From Bacteroidota bacterium (lineage in GTDB: Bacteria > Bacteroidota > Bacteroidia > 2-12-FULL-35-15): 64,000 nucleotides of DNA. Each line of letters begins with the position of its first letter. Positions within the stretch are counted from its first letter, which is position 1. The translations under genes were made by a program, and so were the position numbers. This document shows positions 49,290 through 58,095 of this stretch, piece by piece. The stretch lies in assembly GCA_023251805.1 (NCBI GenBank), contig JAHEYB010000006.1:19448-83447 (forward strand), read 5' to 3'. Under the pieces are notes generated by a model, which saw only the letters and a list, made by a program, of their open reading frames with translations, was not told the origin of the DNA and did not search any database.

Positions 49290-50618
49290 ATGAAATTTCG
49301 ATTAACACATATTCTCTTCCTTATCCTCACTTTGTCGAATCTTGCTTTTAGTCAAAACGAGCAAGTCGACTCTCTGCTTGCATACATCAAAACAGCAAAA
49401 AGTGATACCAATAAAATAAATGCTCTAAATGATGTCTCAAAATTAATGACTGAGATGGGCAGTGTTGCTGATGCAAAAACACATGCTGAAAATGCACAAG
49501 CACTTGCCAATAAATTAAATTTCAAAAAAGGAATCGCTTCAGCAGAAAATAATCTAGGAGTCATTTATGAGACACAAGGAAATTATATCGAAGCGCACAA
49601 ACACCACGAAATTGCTTTAAAAATAAGAACAGAACTAAAAGACAATAAAGGAATTGCAGCTTCTCTCAACAATATTGGAAATCTTTATTCTTTTGAAGGC
49701 CGCAATGAAGATGCTTTAAAGAATTACAACAAAGCATTAGAACTTAAAAAAAAATACGGCACTAAAAAAAGTTTAATCAATGCTTATAATAACATCGGTA
49801 TCATCTATTTGAATATGCTCAATCTTCCAAAAGCATTGGAATACTTTAAAGAAGCCTTAAAAATAAGTGAAGAACTAAAAAACGAACGCGGCTTGTCTAA
49901 TGCCTATACAAACATCGGACTTGTTTATGAAGACCAGAAAAATTTTCCAGAGGCCTTAAATATGTTTAATAAAGTTTTGGAGCTAAGTGAAAAAACGGGT
50001 AACAAAGTGGGTATTGCTGCTTCAAACGTAAATTTGAGCAGCGTTTCAATAAAGCTTCACCAAATTCCTCAAGCAAAAAAATATTGCGAAGAAGCTTTGA
50101 AAATATCAAAAGAAATTGGGAATACCGAATTCGTAAAACAATGTTACGCCAATTTTGTTAAGCTGGATAGTGCTATGGGAAATGAGCGTGGACAGTTAGA
50201 AAATTTAAAACTGTTCCATCAATTTCAAGACAGCTTGACCAATGCTGATAATTTCAGAAAAATGAATGACCGTCAGATAGAATTTGATTTTGCTAGAAAA
50301 GCAACTGCCGACAGTATAAAGAATGCCGAAAAAATAAAACTGGAAACACTAAAACACAATCGAGAAATTAAAGAACAAAAATATTATACCTATGGCGGAA
50401 TTATTGGATTCCTACTTATGATTGTGATTTCAGGAATTTCCTTCCGCGCCTTCCGACAAAAACGAAAAGCCAACGACTTGATTCGAAAACAAAAAGAAAT
50501 TTTAGAGGAAAAGCAAAAAGAAATTTTAGATTCCATTCATTATGCAAAACGCATTCAACAATCATTACTGCCATCTGAAAGATATATCGACAAAAGTTTA
50601 AAACGTTTGCATCAATAA
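49290..50618 (+). CDS. TPR / transmembrane / coiled-coil protein (paralogue 1)
   Basis: TPR units (NNIGNLYSFEGRNEDALKNYNKALELKKKYG), TM YTYGGIIGFLLMIVISGISF, end EILDSIHYAKRIQQSLLPSERYIDKSLKRLHQ. Confidence 0.88.
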   Translation: MKFRLTHILFLILTLSNLAFSQNEQVDSLLAYIKTAKSDTNKINALNDVSKLMTEMGSVADAKTHAENAQALANKLNFKKGIASAENNLGVIYETQGNYIEAHKHHEIALKIRTELKDNKGIAASLNNIGNLYSFEGRNEDALKNYNKALELKKKYGTKKSLINAYNNIGIIYLNMLNLPKALEYFKEALKISEELKNERGLSNAYTNIGLVYEDQKNFPEALNMFNKVLELSEKTGNKVGIAASNVNLSSVSIKLHQIPQAKKYCEEALKISKEIGNTEFVKQCYANFVKLDSAMGNERGQLENLKLFHQFQDSLTNADNFRKMNDRQIEFDFARKATADSIKNAEKIKLETLKHNREIKEQKYYTYGGIIGFLLMIVISGISFRAFRQKRKANDLIRKQKEILEEKQKEILDSIHYAKRIQQSLLPSERYIDKSLKRLHQ

Positions 50619-52073
50619 ATGAAAAGAGCAAATACATATTTCATCGTATTAATCATGGCATTGTTAGAATTAACAATGACTAGCGGTGTTGTGTTTGCAC
50701 AAGAGTCGGACTCTCTGACACAACTTCTTCAAAAAGAAACAAACGATTCGGTAAAATTTTCTTTGATGATTCAGATTGGAAAAAATGCATTGATGGCGAA
50801 CAGAGAAAAAGCAAAAGAGTATGCAGAAAAAGCCCTCTCATTTTCGCAAGGAAAAAAAATGAAAACGGAAGAAGCTACTGCTTGGCGACTAAAAGGAACC
50901 ATTTGTTACTACGAAAACCAATACTACAAAGCAATTGAGAATTATACGAAATCACTTGAAATGACGGATAAAGTAAAAGATGAAAGCAAAACATCTTCAC
51001 AATATCGCAACATTGCCTTATGCTATACAAAACTAGGAAACACGATAACTGCGGTAGACTATTATTACAAAGCCTTAAAAATAGCCGAAAAGTATAAAGA
51101 TACCGCCAACATCTCCCACCTCTTTAACGATATTGGAAGTGTGTTTTATCAGCAGCATAATTTTGACAATGCCCAATCCTATTATTTCAAGGCATACAAA
51201 ATCTACAAAAGTAAAAACGATGAGCAAGGAATGGCAATGATTTTAAATAACATTGGTTCTGTGTTTTCTGAATCCAAAGATTATTCCTTCGCCTTGGTGT
51301 ATTACATTCAAGCAGTTGATTTGAGAGAAAAGGTTGCTGACACATTGGGGTTAATTTCCTGCTATACCAATATTGGACAGATATACAGCATACGAGGCGA
51401 ACATAGTAAAGCGCTTACAAACGATTTAAAAGCATTAAAACTGGCAGAAGGCATCAAATACAATGTTGCTATCGCCAATGTTTACAGCTCATTGGCTGTG
51501 ACGTATCAGAACATGAAAAATTATCCGATGGCGCTGGAATATGCAAACAAAGGATTGGACTTGATAAAAGGCATGAATGATCTTGAAAAAAGCAGAGATA
51601 TTTATAAAATTTTATACGAAGTATACGATGCGTCCAATAAACCAGGATTAGCAATTCCTAATTATAAAAAATTCTTGCTGTACCGCGATAGTATTGATGA
51701 TCAAAACAATTCTAGAAAAGCTTCTCAATTGCAAATGGCATACGAGTTTGACAAAAAACAGTTGGCAGATAGTATTCAAACTGTGGAGCAATTTAAGATA
51801 GATGAAGAGAAACATCAACAAGAAATCAGCGAACAAAAAACCTATACTTATGGTGGAATCATCGGATTTTTATTAATGATTATTTTTTCGAGTGTTTCAT
51901 TCAGAGCGTATCGTCAGAAAAGAAAAGATAATTTGTTGGTAAGCGAACAAATAGATTTGGTGGAAGAAAAGCAGAAAGAAATCCTCGATTCTATCCGTTA
52001 TGCCAAACGAATCCAACAATCCTTACTACCGAGTGAAAAATACATTGAAAACAATCTGAACAGGCTGAAATAA
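50619..52073 (+). CDS. TPR / transmembrane / coiled-coil protein (paralogue 2)
   Basis: TAA of the previous gene abuts this ATG; TM YTYGGIIGFLLMIIFSSVSF; end EILDSIRYAKRIQQSLLPSEKYIENNLNRLK. Confidence 0.88.
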   Translation: MKRANTYFIVLIMALLELTMTSGVVFAQESDSLTQLLQKETNDSVKFSLMIQIGKNALMANREKAKEYAEKALSFSQGKKMKTEEATAWRLKGTICYYENQYYKAIENYTKSLEMTDKVKDESKTSSQYRNIALCYTKLGNTITAVDYYYKALKIAEKYKDTANISHLFNDIGSVFYQQHNFDNAQSYYFKAYKIYKSKNDEQGMAMILNNIGSVFSESKDYSFALVYYIQAVDLREKVADTLGLISCYTNIGQIYSIRGEHSKALTNDLKALKLAEGIKYNVAIANVYSSLAVTYQNMKNYPMALEYANKGLDLIKGMNDLEKSRDIYKILYEVYDASNKPGLAIPNYKKFLLYRDSIDDQNNSRKASQLQMAYEFDKKQLADSIQTVEQFKIDEEKHQQEISEQKTYTYGGIIGFLLMIIFSSVSFRAYRQKRKDNLLVSEQIDLVEEKQKEILDSIRYAKRIQQSLLPSEKYIENNLNRLK

Positions 52074-52220
52074 GTTACAAAGTTGTAAAGCGAAAACGTT
52101 AGAAAGTTGAAAGGTTTTAAGGTTGGAAGGTTGAGTTCCAGCCCTGTCTTATATAACTTTACAGCATTCTAACCATAAATCCAACAACTTTTTAACTTTG
52201 CAACCTTCCCACTTTTCAAC
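52074..52220. repeat. Imperfect inverted repeat with iterated GTTAGAAAGTTGAAAGG / AACTTTGCAACCTT words
   Basis: GTTACAAAGTTGTAAAGCG...GGTTGGAAGGTTGAG opposed by CCAACAACTTTTTAACTTTGCAACCTTCCCACTTTTCAAC. Confidence 0.82.
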
Positions 52221-52382
52221 ATTTTACTAAAATCCGTCTAGGAAACGCTCCAAATAAGCATTTGACTAAAATTTATCTCCATCGGCAAAAAAACCTCATT
52301 TATCTTAAAAAAAATGTAATTTAGTTGAAACTTTTAGGAAACAATAGCGTATAGTTATAGGTTTTAAATTATACCCCAATTT

Positions 52383-53252
52383 ATGAGACAGCTCAAGATA
52401 TCCAAACAGGTTACTAACCGCGAAACAGCGTCACTCGACAAGTATTTACAGGAAATAGGAAAAGTTGACTTAATTACGGCAGATGAAGAAGTTGAATTAG
52501 CACGTAAAATTCGTGCCGGAGACCAATCTGCTCTCGAAAAATTAACAAAAGCCAATTTACGTTTCGTAGTATCCGTATCTAAACAATACCAAAATCAAGG
52601 CCTTAGCCTCCCCGATTTAATTAACGAAGGAAACTTGGGATTAATTAAAGCCGCGCAACGTTTTGATGAAACTCGTGGTTTTAAATTCATTTCTTATGCC
52701 GTATGGTGGATTCGTCAATCCATCTTACAAGCTTTAGCAGAACAATCTCGTATTGTTCGTTTACCACTGAACAAAATAGGTTCTATCAATAAAATCAACA
52801 AAACCTTTTCGAAACTAGAACAGGAATTTGAACGTGAGCCTAGTCCGGCTGAAATTGCTACCATGTTAGAAATAACAGAGTCGGAAGTAAAAGAATCAAT
52901 GAAAAATACAGGCCGACATGTTTCTATGGATGCTCCATTAACAACAGGTGACGACAATGCAGGTAGCATGTATGATGTAATGCAAGCTGATGACAGTCCG
53001 AGCCCCGAAAATGGCCTTTTGAATGAAAGTTTACGCAGAGAAATTGAACGCGCATTGCATACACTTACTTCCCGTGAAGCAGATGTTGTGCGTTTATATT
53101 TTGGATTAAGCGGTGAACATGCAATGACATTGGAAGAGATTGGTGAAAAGTTTGATTTGACACGTGAACGCGTTCGTCAGATTAAGGAAAAAGCAATTCG
53201 CAGATTAAAACATACCTCCAGAAGTAAAATTTTGAAAACATATTTAGGATAA
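52383..53252 (+). CDS. rpoD: RNA polymerase sigma factor RpoD/SigA
   Basis: [96 protein letters not shown]. Confidence 0.97.
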   Translation: MRQLKISKQVTNRETASLDKYLQEIGKVDLITADEEVELARKIRAGDQSALEKLTKANLRFVVSVSKQYQNQGLSLPDLINEGNLGLIKAAQRFDETRGFKFISYAVWWIRQSILQALAEQSRIVRLPLNKIGSINKINKTFSKLEQEFEREPSPAEIATMLEITESEVKESMKNTGRHVSMDAPLTTGDDNAGSMYDVMQADDSPSPENGLLNESLRREIERALHTLTSREADVVRLYFGLSGEHAMTLEEIGEKFDLTRERVRQIKEKAIRRLKHTSRSKILKTYLG

Positions 53253-53265
53253 AATTGTTTGTGAG

Positions 53266-53321
53266 TCCCGCTAACTCGGGAAAAATTTTAAGAAAAGAGT
53301 CCCAATGGGACTCTTTTTTTT
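53266..53321 (+). terminator. rpoD terminator, two tandem hairpins
   Basis: TCCCG-CTAACT-CGGGA then AGAGTCCCAATGGGACTCT-T7. Confidence 0.88.
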
Positions 53322-53396
53322 GGAAAAAAAGTACATTTGAATACGGATATCAATAGCAATAACTAGATTTAAAAACAAATTAAAACAATAAATAGA

Positions 53397-53975
53397 ATGA
53401 ATCCAAAAGTTGATTTTTATTTTAACAAAGCAAAAAAGTGGCAGCAGGAATTGGAAAAATTAAGAGCAATTGTTCTTGATTGCCAACTATGTGAGGAATT
53501 AAAATGGGGTGTTCCTTCTTATACGTATCAGAAAAACAATATTATTTTAATACATGTTTTTAAAGAATACTGTGCCATTTTGTTTTTCAAAGGCGCCTTA
53601 CTGAAGGATACGAAAGGCATACTCATTCAGCAAACAAAAAATGTGCAGGCTGCACGCCAAATTAGATTCAGCAATGTGAAGGAAATAGTGAAGATGGAAC
53701 GAACCATCAAAGCCTACATTTATGAAGCTATTGAAGTTGAAAAAGCAGGATTGAAAGTGGCGTTTAAAAAAACTACTGAATATAATGTACCAGAAGAGTT
53801 CCAAAACAAATTAACTAAATTTCCTGCTTTGAAAAAAGCATTTTATTCTTTAACTCCTGGGCGACAAAAAGGATATCTTCTTTATTTTTCTTCCGCAAAG
53901 CAATCTAAAACAAGAGAGATGAGAATTGAGAAATTTATTCCTCAAATTTTAAGCGGAAAAGGATTGGATGATTAG
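53397..53975 (+). CDS. YdeI/OmpD-associated family protein (DUF1801-like)
   Basis: NPKVDFYFNKAKKWQQELEKLRAIVLDCQLCEELKWGVPSYTYQKNNIILIHVFKEYCAILFFKGALL; C-terminal LTPGRQKGYLLYFSSAKQSKTREMRIEKFIPQILSGKG. Confidence 0.9.
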   Translation: MNPKVDFYFNKAKKWQQELEKLRAIVLDCQLCEELKWGVPSYTYQKNNIILIHVFKEYCAILFFKGALLKDTKGILIQQTKNVQAARQIRFSNVKEIVKMERTIKAYIYEAIEVEKAGLKVAFKKTTEYNVPEEFQNKLTKFPALKKAFYSLTPGRQKGYLLYFSSAKQSKTREMRIEKFIPQILSGKGLDD

Positions 53976-54030
53976 AAATTCCTATTCTCAATTATGAATG
54001 AGCGAAATTGTTTATGAAAATCAAGATACT

Positions 54031-54594
54031 ATGAGTACTAAAAAAGAATTATCCCCAAAACAAAAAGAAGAATTACTGAGCATATTAAAAAATCGTTTCG
54101 AGAAAAATATGAATCGGCATAAAGGTTTGGAATGGACAAAAGTAAAAGCAAAATTAGATGCTAAAAATGAAAAACTTTGGTCGCTCAATGAAATGGAAAA
54201 AACGGGCGGTGAACCGGATGTGATTGCGCAGGATAAAAAAACAGGTGAGTACATTTTTTATGATTGTTCACCAGAAAGTCCGACAGGTCGCAGGAGTGTT
54301 TGTTACGACCTTGAGAGCTTAGATTCAAGGAAAGAACACAAACCGGCAAATAATGCTATTGATATGGCCAGTGCTATTGGTATAGAACTGTTAACAGAAG
54401 AACAATATCGAGAATTGCAGAAACTGGGAAAATTTGATACGAAAACATCGAGCTGGATAAAAACGCCTGCTAACATCAGAAAACTCGGAGGGGCGCTATT
54501 TGCCGATTTCCGTTATGACCATGTATTTGTTTATCACAATGGCGCACAATCCTACTATGCAGTAAGAGGTTTCCGTGGCTCACTAAGAGTTTAA
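54031..54594 (+). CDS. DUF4256 family protein
   Basis: LSPKQKEELLSILKNRFEKNMNRHKGLEW, GGEPDVIAQDKKTGEYIFYDCSPESPTGRRSVCYDLESLDSRKEHKP; start refined from 53998. Confidence 0.88.
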   Translation: MSTKKELSPKQKEELLSILKNRFEKNMNRHKGLEWTKVKAKLDAKNEKLWSLNEMEKTGGEPDVIAQDKKTGEYIFYDCSPESPTGRRSVCYDLESLDSRKEHKPANNAIDMASAIGIELLTEEQYRELQKLGKFDTKTSSWIKTPANIRKLGGALFADFRYDHVFVYHNGAQSYYAVRGFRGSLRV

Positions 54595-54605
54595 ATATAT
54601 ATTTA

Positions 54606-54943
54606 ATGAAACCACTCTACTATATACTAGTTTTCTCATCATTACTTTCTTGCTCCAATTCAGGAACAAAACCTTATAAAGCAAAACTGGAAATTCAAGA
54701 TTGTTTGCTAAAGAAATGGTTTTGACAATAGTTGCAGAACTTGAAGATTAGGAACAACTTGAAACCGACTTAAATGAAATTGGTTATCCATATCAATATA
54801 ATTAATCTATGAATAACGAGGCTCAAATAAAAGAATGTTACGCAGCTACTACTAGTTATCCAGATTTTGCAAAACGATTGGATGTAATTGGAATGGAAAA
54901 GATATCATCATTGAATTTTAAACTTAAAGATTTACCAAATTAA
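54606..54943 (+). pseudogene. Cluster of gene remnants
   Basis: 54606-54725 MKPLYYILVFSSLLSCSNSGTKPYKAKLEIQDCLLKKWF* (lipobox then stop); then in another frame IVAELED*EQLETDLNEIGYPYQYN*; 54809-54943 MNNEAQIKECYAATTSYPDFAKRLDVIGMEKI...* (short). Confidence 0.5.
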
Positions 54944-55013
54944 CTAGGTCAGAACTATAAGTAAAAAATGTTTTTGTGTAAGAATTTAGTACTTTTATAA
55001 TTAAATTGATTTC

Positions 55014-56612
55014 ATGAGAAATATTTTATGTGCTCTTTTCCTTTTTTTAAGTGAACACATAAGTGCGCAACAAGCACCAATTGATTCCCTCCTTAACCTT
55101 TCCACAAAAGCCGTACACGATAGTGTAAAATTAAATCTTTACATTCAAATAGATGAACTTTGCGATTTAAATGACAATTTAAAATACGGTCGTATCACAG
55201 ATTCACTTTCGAACAGGCTGATAAAGCAAGCTAAAACTCCTGCTGAAAAAGAAAAGTTCATTCAGAAAAAAATATATGCTTACAACATTATTTGCGTTTA
55301 TTATCAATTCGTCAACAAACCTGATTCCTTGGAAAAGTATAGAATAAAAAGTTTTGAACTTGCCAAGACCACCAATAGTAGGAGACAAATAAACTCGACA
55401 ACAGCTGATCTCACTGAACTGTATACGCTTACAAACCGGTTCACAAAAGCTATGGACATTTACAGAGAGAATATGAGAACTGCGGAACAAAAAGGAGATA
55501 ACGAATCCATTTTTTTCAATCTTGATGGGATTGCTAATACATACCAACGTATGAGAAACCCACAAAAGGCGCTTGAATATTATCTAAAAGAGTTAAAGTT
55601 ACAAGAAAAAATCGGTGATAAGGAAGGGATAGGATGGACAAATATAGGTGTAGGCCAAAGCTATTTTAATCTAGGTGACTATACAAAATCACTTACTCAT
55701 TACTTAAATGCAGAAAGTTACCTAATTGACAAAATAAAACCAGAGGAAAAGTTCCGTATATACTTTAAAATCGCAAGACCATACAGTGAGCTGAAAAAAT
55801 TTGAAGAGGCAAGAAATTATTTTTTTAAGGCGCTCGAAATCAATAAGAATATGCACAATTATCCTAGCGATTCAATTACAAGAGGTGTATTTTATTGTGA
55901 AATAGGCCAAACTTATTTTTATGAAAAGAATTATAAAAAAGCTATCGAATATAAATTGGAAGGAATTAAACATTTCGGTAACTTAATCCACCCAGATATG
56001 TTTACACCCTACTTTACAACAGGAGAGGTTTATCTGGCTCTTAAAAACTATGATCTCGCTGAGAAAAACCTTTTGAAAGCTAAAGAAATTGCTGAAAAAC
56101 GAAAAGATTTCCACTCTCAAAAAATCGTATCAAAAACGCTTTCTGAAATATACATAGCTAAAGGAAATCCAATTAAAGCAAATGAATTTCTTATTCAATA
56201 TTATCAACTCAAAGATTCGATTGACTTAGTTGCCAACGCAGAAGTCATTCTGTTTAAGGAACTTAATTATGAGAACGAAAAAAAAGAATTACAGTTAAAA
56301 AGCGAACAAGAAAAGCAGAATGTCATTCATGAAGAGGAAAATAAAAAACAAACAATTATTAGTTACTCAGTAAGTGCTGGACTTCTTTTGATTGGTATTT
56401 TTGCAATATTTGTAATGATCGGTCTAAAAAAGAGCAAAAAGGCAAATAAAATAATCGCTTTACAAAAAACTGAAGTAGAAGAACAGAAACATCTTGTAGA
56501 AGAAAAGCAAAAAGAAATCATAGACAGCATCCGCTACGCGAGAAGAATTCAGACGTCCCTGCTACCAACTGAGAAATACATCGACAAGAATATAAAAAGG
56601 CTGAAAAATTAA
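55014..56612 (+). CDS. TPR / transmembrane / coiled-coil protein (paralogue 3)
   Basis: TPR repeats, TM IISYSVSAGLLLIGIFAIFVMIGL, end EKQKEIIDSIRYARRIQTSLLPTEKYIDKNIKRLKN. Confidence 0.88.
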   Translation: MRNILCALFLFLSEHISAQQAPIDSLLNLSTKAVHDSVKLNLYIQIDELCDLNDNLKYGRITDSLSNRLIKQAKTPAEKEKFIQKKIYAYNIICVYYQFVNKPDSLEKYRIKSFELAKTTNSRRQINSTTADLTELYTLTNRFTKAMDIYRENMRTAEQKGDNESIFFNLDGIANTYQRMRNPQKALEYYLKELKLQEKIGDKEGIGWTNIGVGQSYFNLGDYTKSLTHYLNAESYLIDKIKPEEKFRIYFKIARPYSELKKFEEARNYFFKALEINKNMHNYPSDSITRGVFYCEIGQTYFYEKNYKKAIEYKLEGIKHFGNLIHPDMFTPYFTTGEVYLALKNYDLAEKNLLKAKEIAEKRKDFHSQKIVSKTLSEIYIAKGNPIKANEFLIQYYQLKDSIDLVANAEVILFKELNYENEKKELQLKSEQEKQNVIHEEENKKQTIISYSVSAGLLLIGIFAIFVMIGLKKSKKANKIIALQKTEVEEQKHLVEEKQKEIIDSIRYARRIQTSLLPTEKYIDKNIKRLKN

Positions 56613-56616
56613 AAAA

Positions 56617-57183
56617 ATGTATCAGCTAATAAAAAAAATATTTTTTTTTCTTCTATTCCTCAGCAACACCCTCAACGCCCAGAATCCTGAAGTAGAAAAA
56701 TTACTGGAAGGCGAATTAAAAATGACTTACCCCAGTATTTATTTTAAACATAATTCAGAAGAGTATGCTGTTATGCCTTATACTGTTGATTCCTGCTTTA
56801 AATACATTGCTTCTCATTTAAAATATTTGAACAGCATTATTATTTGGCGTGATAGTGCTGAAACGGAATTTTTAACCAACGTTAGAATCAAAAAATTACA
56901 ACACGACCTAGACAAATATTCTCAATTCGGATATGTAGATATTAAATCGATGGGAGATGCTCAGAAAATATCTCAACGCACTATAAAAAAGGCTACTACA
57001 GATTTTCAACTGCAACAATTATTATCTTTCAACAGTGTGCTAGATGTAAGCGGTGCAGTGCGTCACCGCAAAAAATGGAGAAGAACACATGTACAAGGCC
57101 GTATTTTTTGTATGGAATGTTGGCAGCGAGGGGTTTTCTTCAACAAGAAAAAAAAGAAAAAAAGTGATAAGGTGATTAAGTGA
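56617..57183 (+). CDS. Secreted hypothetical protein
   Basis: Signal peptide MYQLIKKIFFFLLFLSNTLNAQ; starts 4 nt after the TPR paralogue 3 stop; GRIFCMECWQRGVFF near the C-terminus. Confidence 0.6.
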   Translation: MYQLIKKIFFFLLFLSNTLNAQNPEVEKLLEGELKMTYPSIYFKHNSEEYAVMPYTVDSCFKYIASHLKYLNSIIIWRDSAETEFLTNVRIKKLQHDLDKYSQFGYVDIKSMGDAQKISQRTIKKATTDFQLQQLLSFNSVLDVSGAVRHRKKWRRTHVQGRIFCMECWQRGVFFNKKKKKKSDKVIK

Positions 57184-57203
57184 TTGGGTAACTAGGTAAA
57201 GGA

Positions 57204-57255
57204 GCGTTATTGCGAGTGAACCTGCCTACCGGCAGGCAGGGCGAAGCAATCTCAT
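57204..57255. repeat. Nested repeat: CCTGCCTACCGGCAGGCAGG within CGTTATTGCGAG...CGAAGCAATCTC element
   Basis: GCGTTATTGCGAGTGAA-[57221-57240 20-mer]-GCGAAGCAATCTC. Confidence 0.8.
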
Positions 57256-57351
57256 TGAGGTAATACCTGTTGAATGATGAATGATGAGTAAACATATTTT
57301 TTCGTATTTTTACTTCCTACAACAAACAACTATATAATCAACAACTATAAA

Positions 57352-58002
57352 ATGAGCCACCTAATTGCCCCTTCCATCCTATCCGCTGATTTTGCAAACA
57401 TTCAACGTGATGTTGAAATGATTAATAAAAGTGAGGCCGATTGGTTTCATGTGGATATTATGGACGGAATGTTTGTTCCGAATATTTCATTTGGATTTCC
57501 GGTAATTAAAGCCATTAAAAAACATGCTACCAAGCCTTTGGATGTACATTTAATGATTAACGATCCTGATAGGTATTTGCAAACGTTTAAAGAAGCGGGA
57601 GCAGATGTATTAACTGTTCATTTAGAAGCCTGCAATCATTTGCATAGAACCATACAAGCAATCAAAGCATTGGGAATGAAAGCTGGGGTTGCTATTAATC
57701 CCCATACTTCAGCAAATTTATTGATTGACATAATCGCTGATGTAGATTTGGTTTGTGTAATGAGCGTGAATCCTGGTTTTGGCGGACAAAAATTTATTGA
57801 AAATACTTATCATAAAATTGCATCACTTCGTGAAATGATTCGCGCTACTAAATCAAAAGCATTAATCGAAATTGATGGCGGTGTGGACATGAATAACTAT
57901 AAAAAGTTGATTGATTACGGTGCGAATGTGCTTGTTGCAGGAAATACGGTATTTTCATCGAGTGATCCTGGTAAAACAATTTCCGAGTTGAAGAAAGCTT
58001 AA
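57352..58002 (+). CDS. rpe: Ribulose-phosphate 3-epimerase
   Basis: LIAPSILSADFANIQRDVEMINKSEADWFHVDIMDGMFVPNISFGFPVIKAI; VMSVNPGFGGQKFI. Confidence 0.96.
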   Translation: MSHLIAPSILSADFANIQRDVEMINKSEADWFHVDIMDGMFVPNISFGFPVIKAIKKHATKPLDVHLMINDPDRYLQTFKEAGADVLTVHLEACNHLHRTIQAIKALGMKAGVAINPHTSANLLIDIIADVDLVCVMSVNPGFGGQKFIENTYHKIASLREMIRATKSKALIEIDGGVDMNNYKKLIDYGANVLVAGNTVFSSSDPGKTISELKKA

Positions 58003-58021
58003 TTGTTTATAATGGAACGCA

Positions 58022-58070
58022 CTTCGACTACGCTCAGTGTGACGTAGCGTCAGTCTGAGCGGAGTCGAAG
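58022..58070. repeat. Head-to-head CTTCGACT(A/C)CGCTCAG element forming a compact hairpin
   Basis: CTTCGACTACGCTCAGTGTGACG-TAG-CGTCAGTCTGAGCGGAGTCGAAG. Confidence 0.9.
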
Positions 58071-58095
58071 ACTGTATAGTCGCAATCAAAAAGGA

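Noticed and set aside
53266-53321. Tandem hairpins after rpoD as a regulatory novelty
   Set aside because: The second hairpin with its T tract is an ordinary intrinsic terminator.
55203-55565. 120-aa minus ORF
   Set aside because: Antisense to TPR paralogue 3, which has clear repeats in frame.
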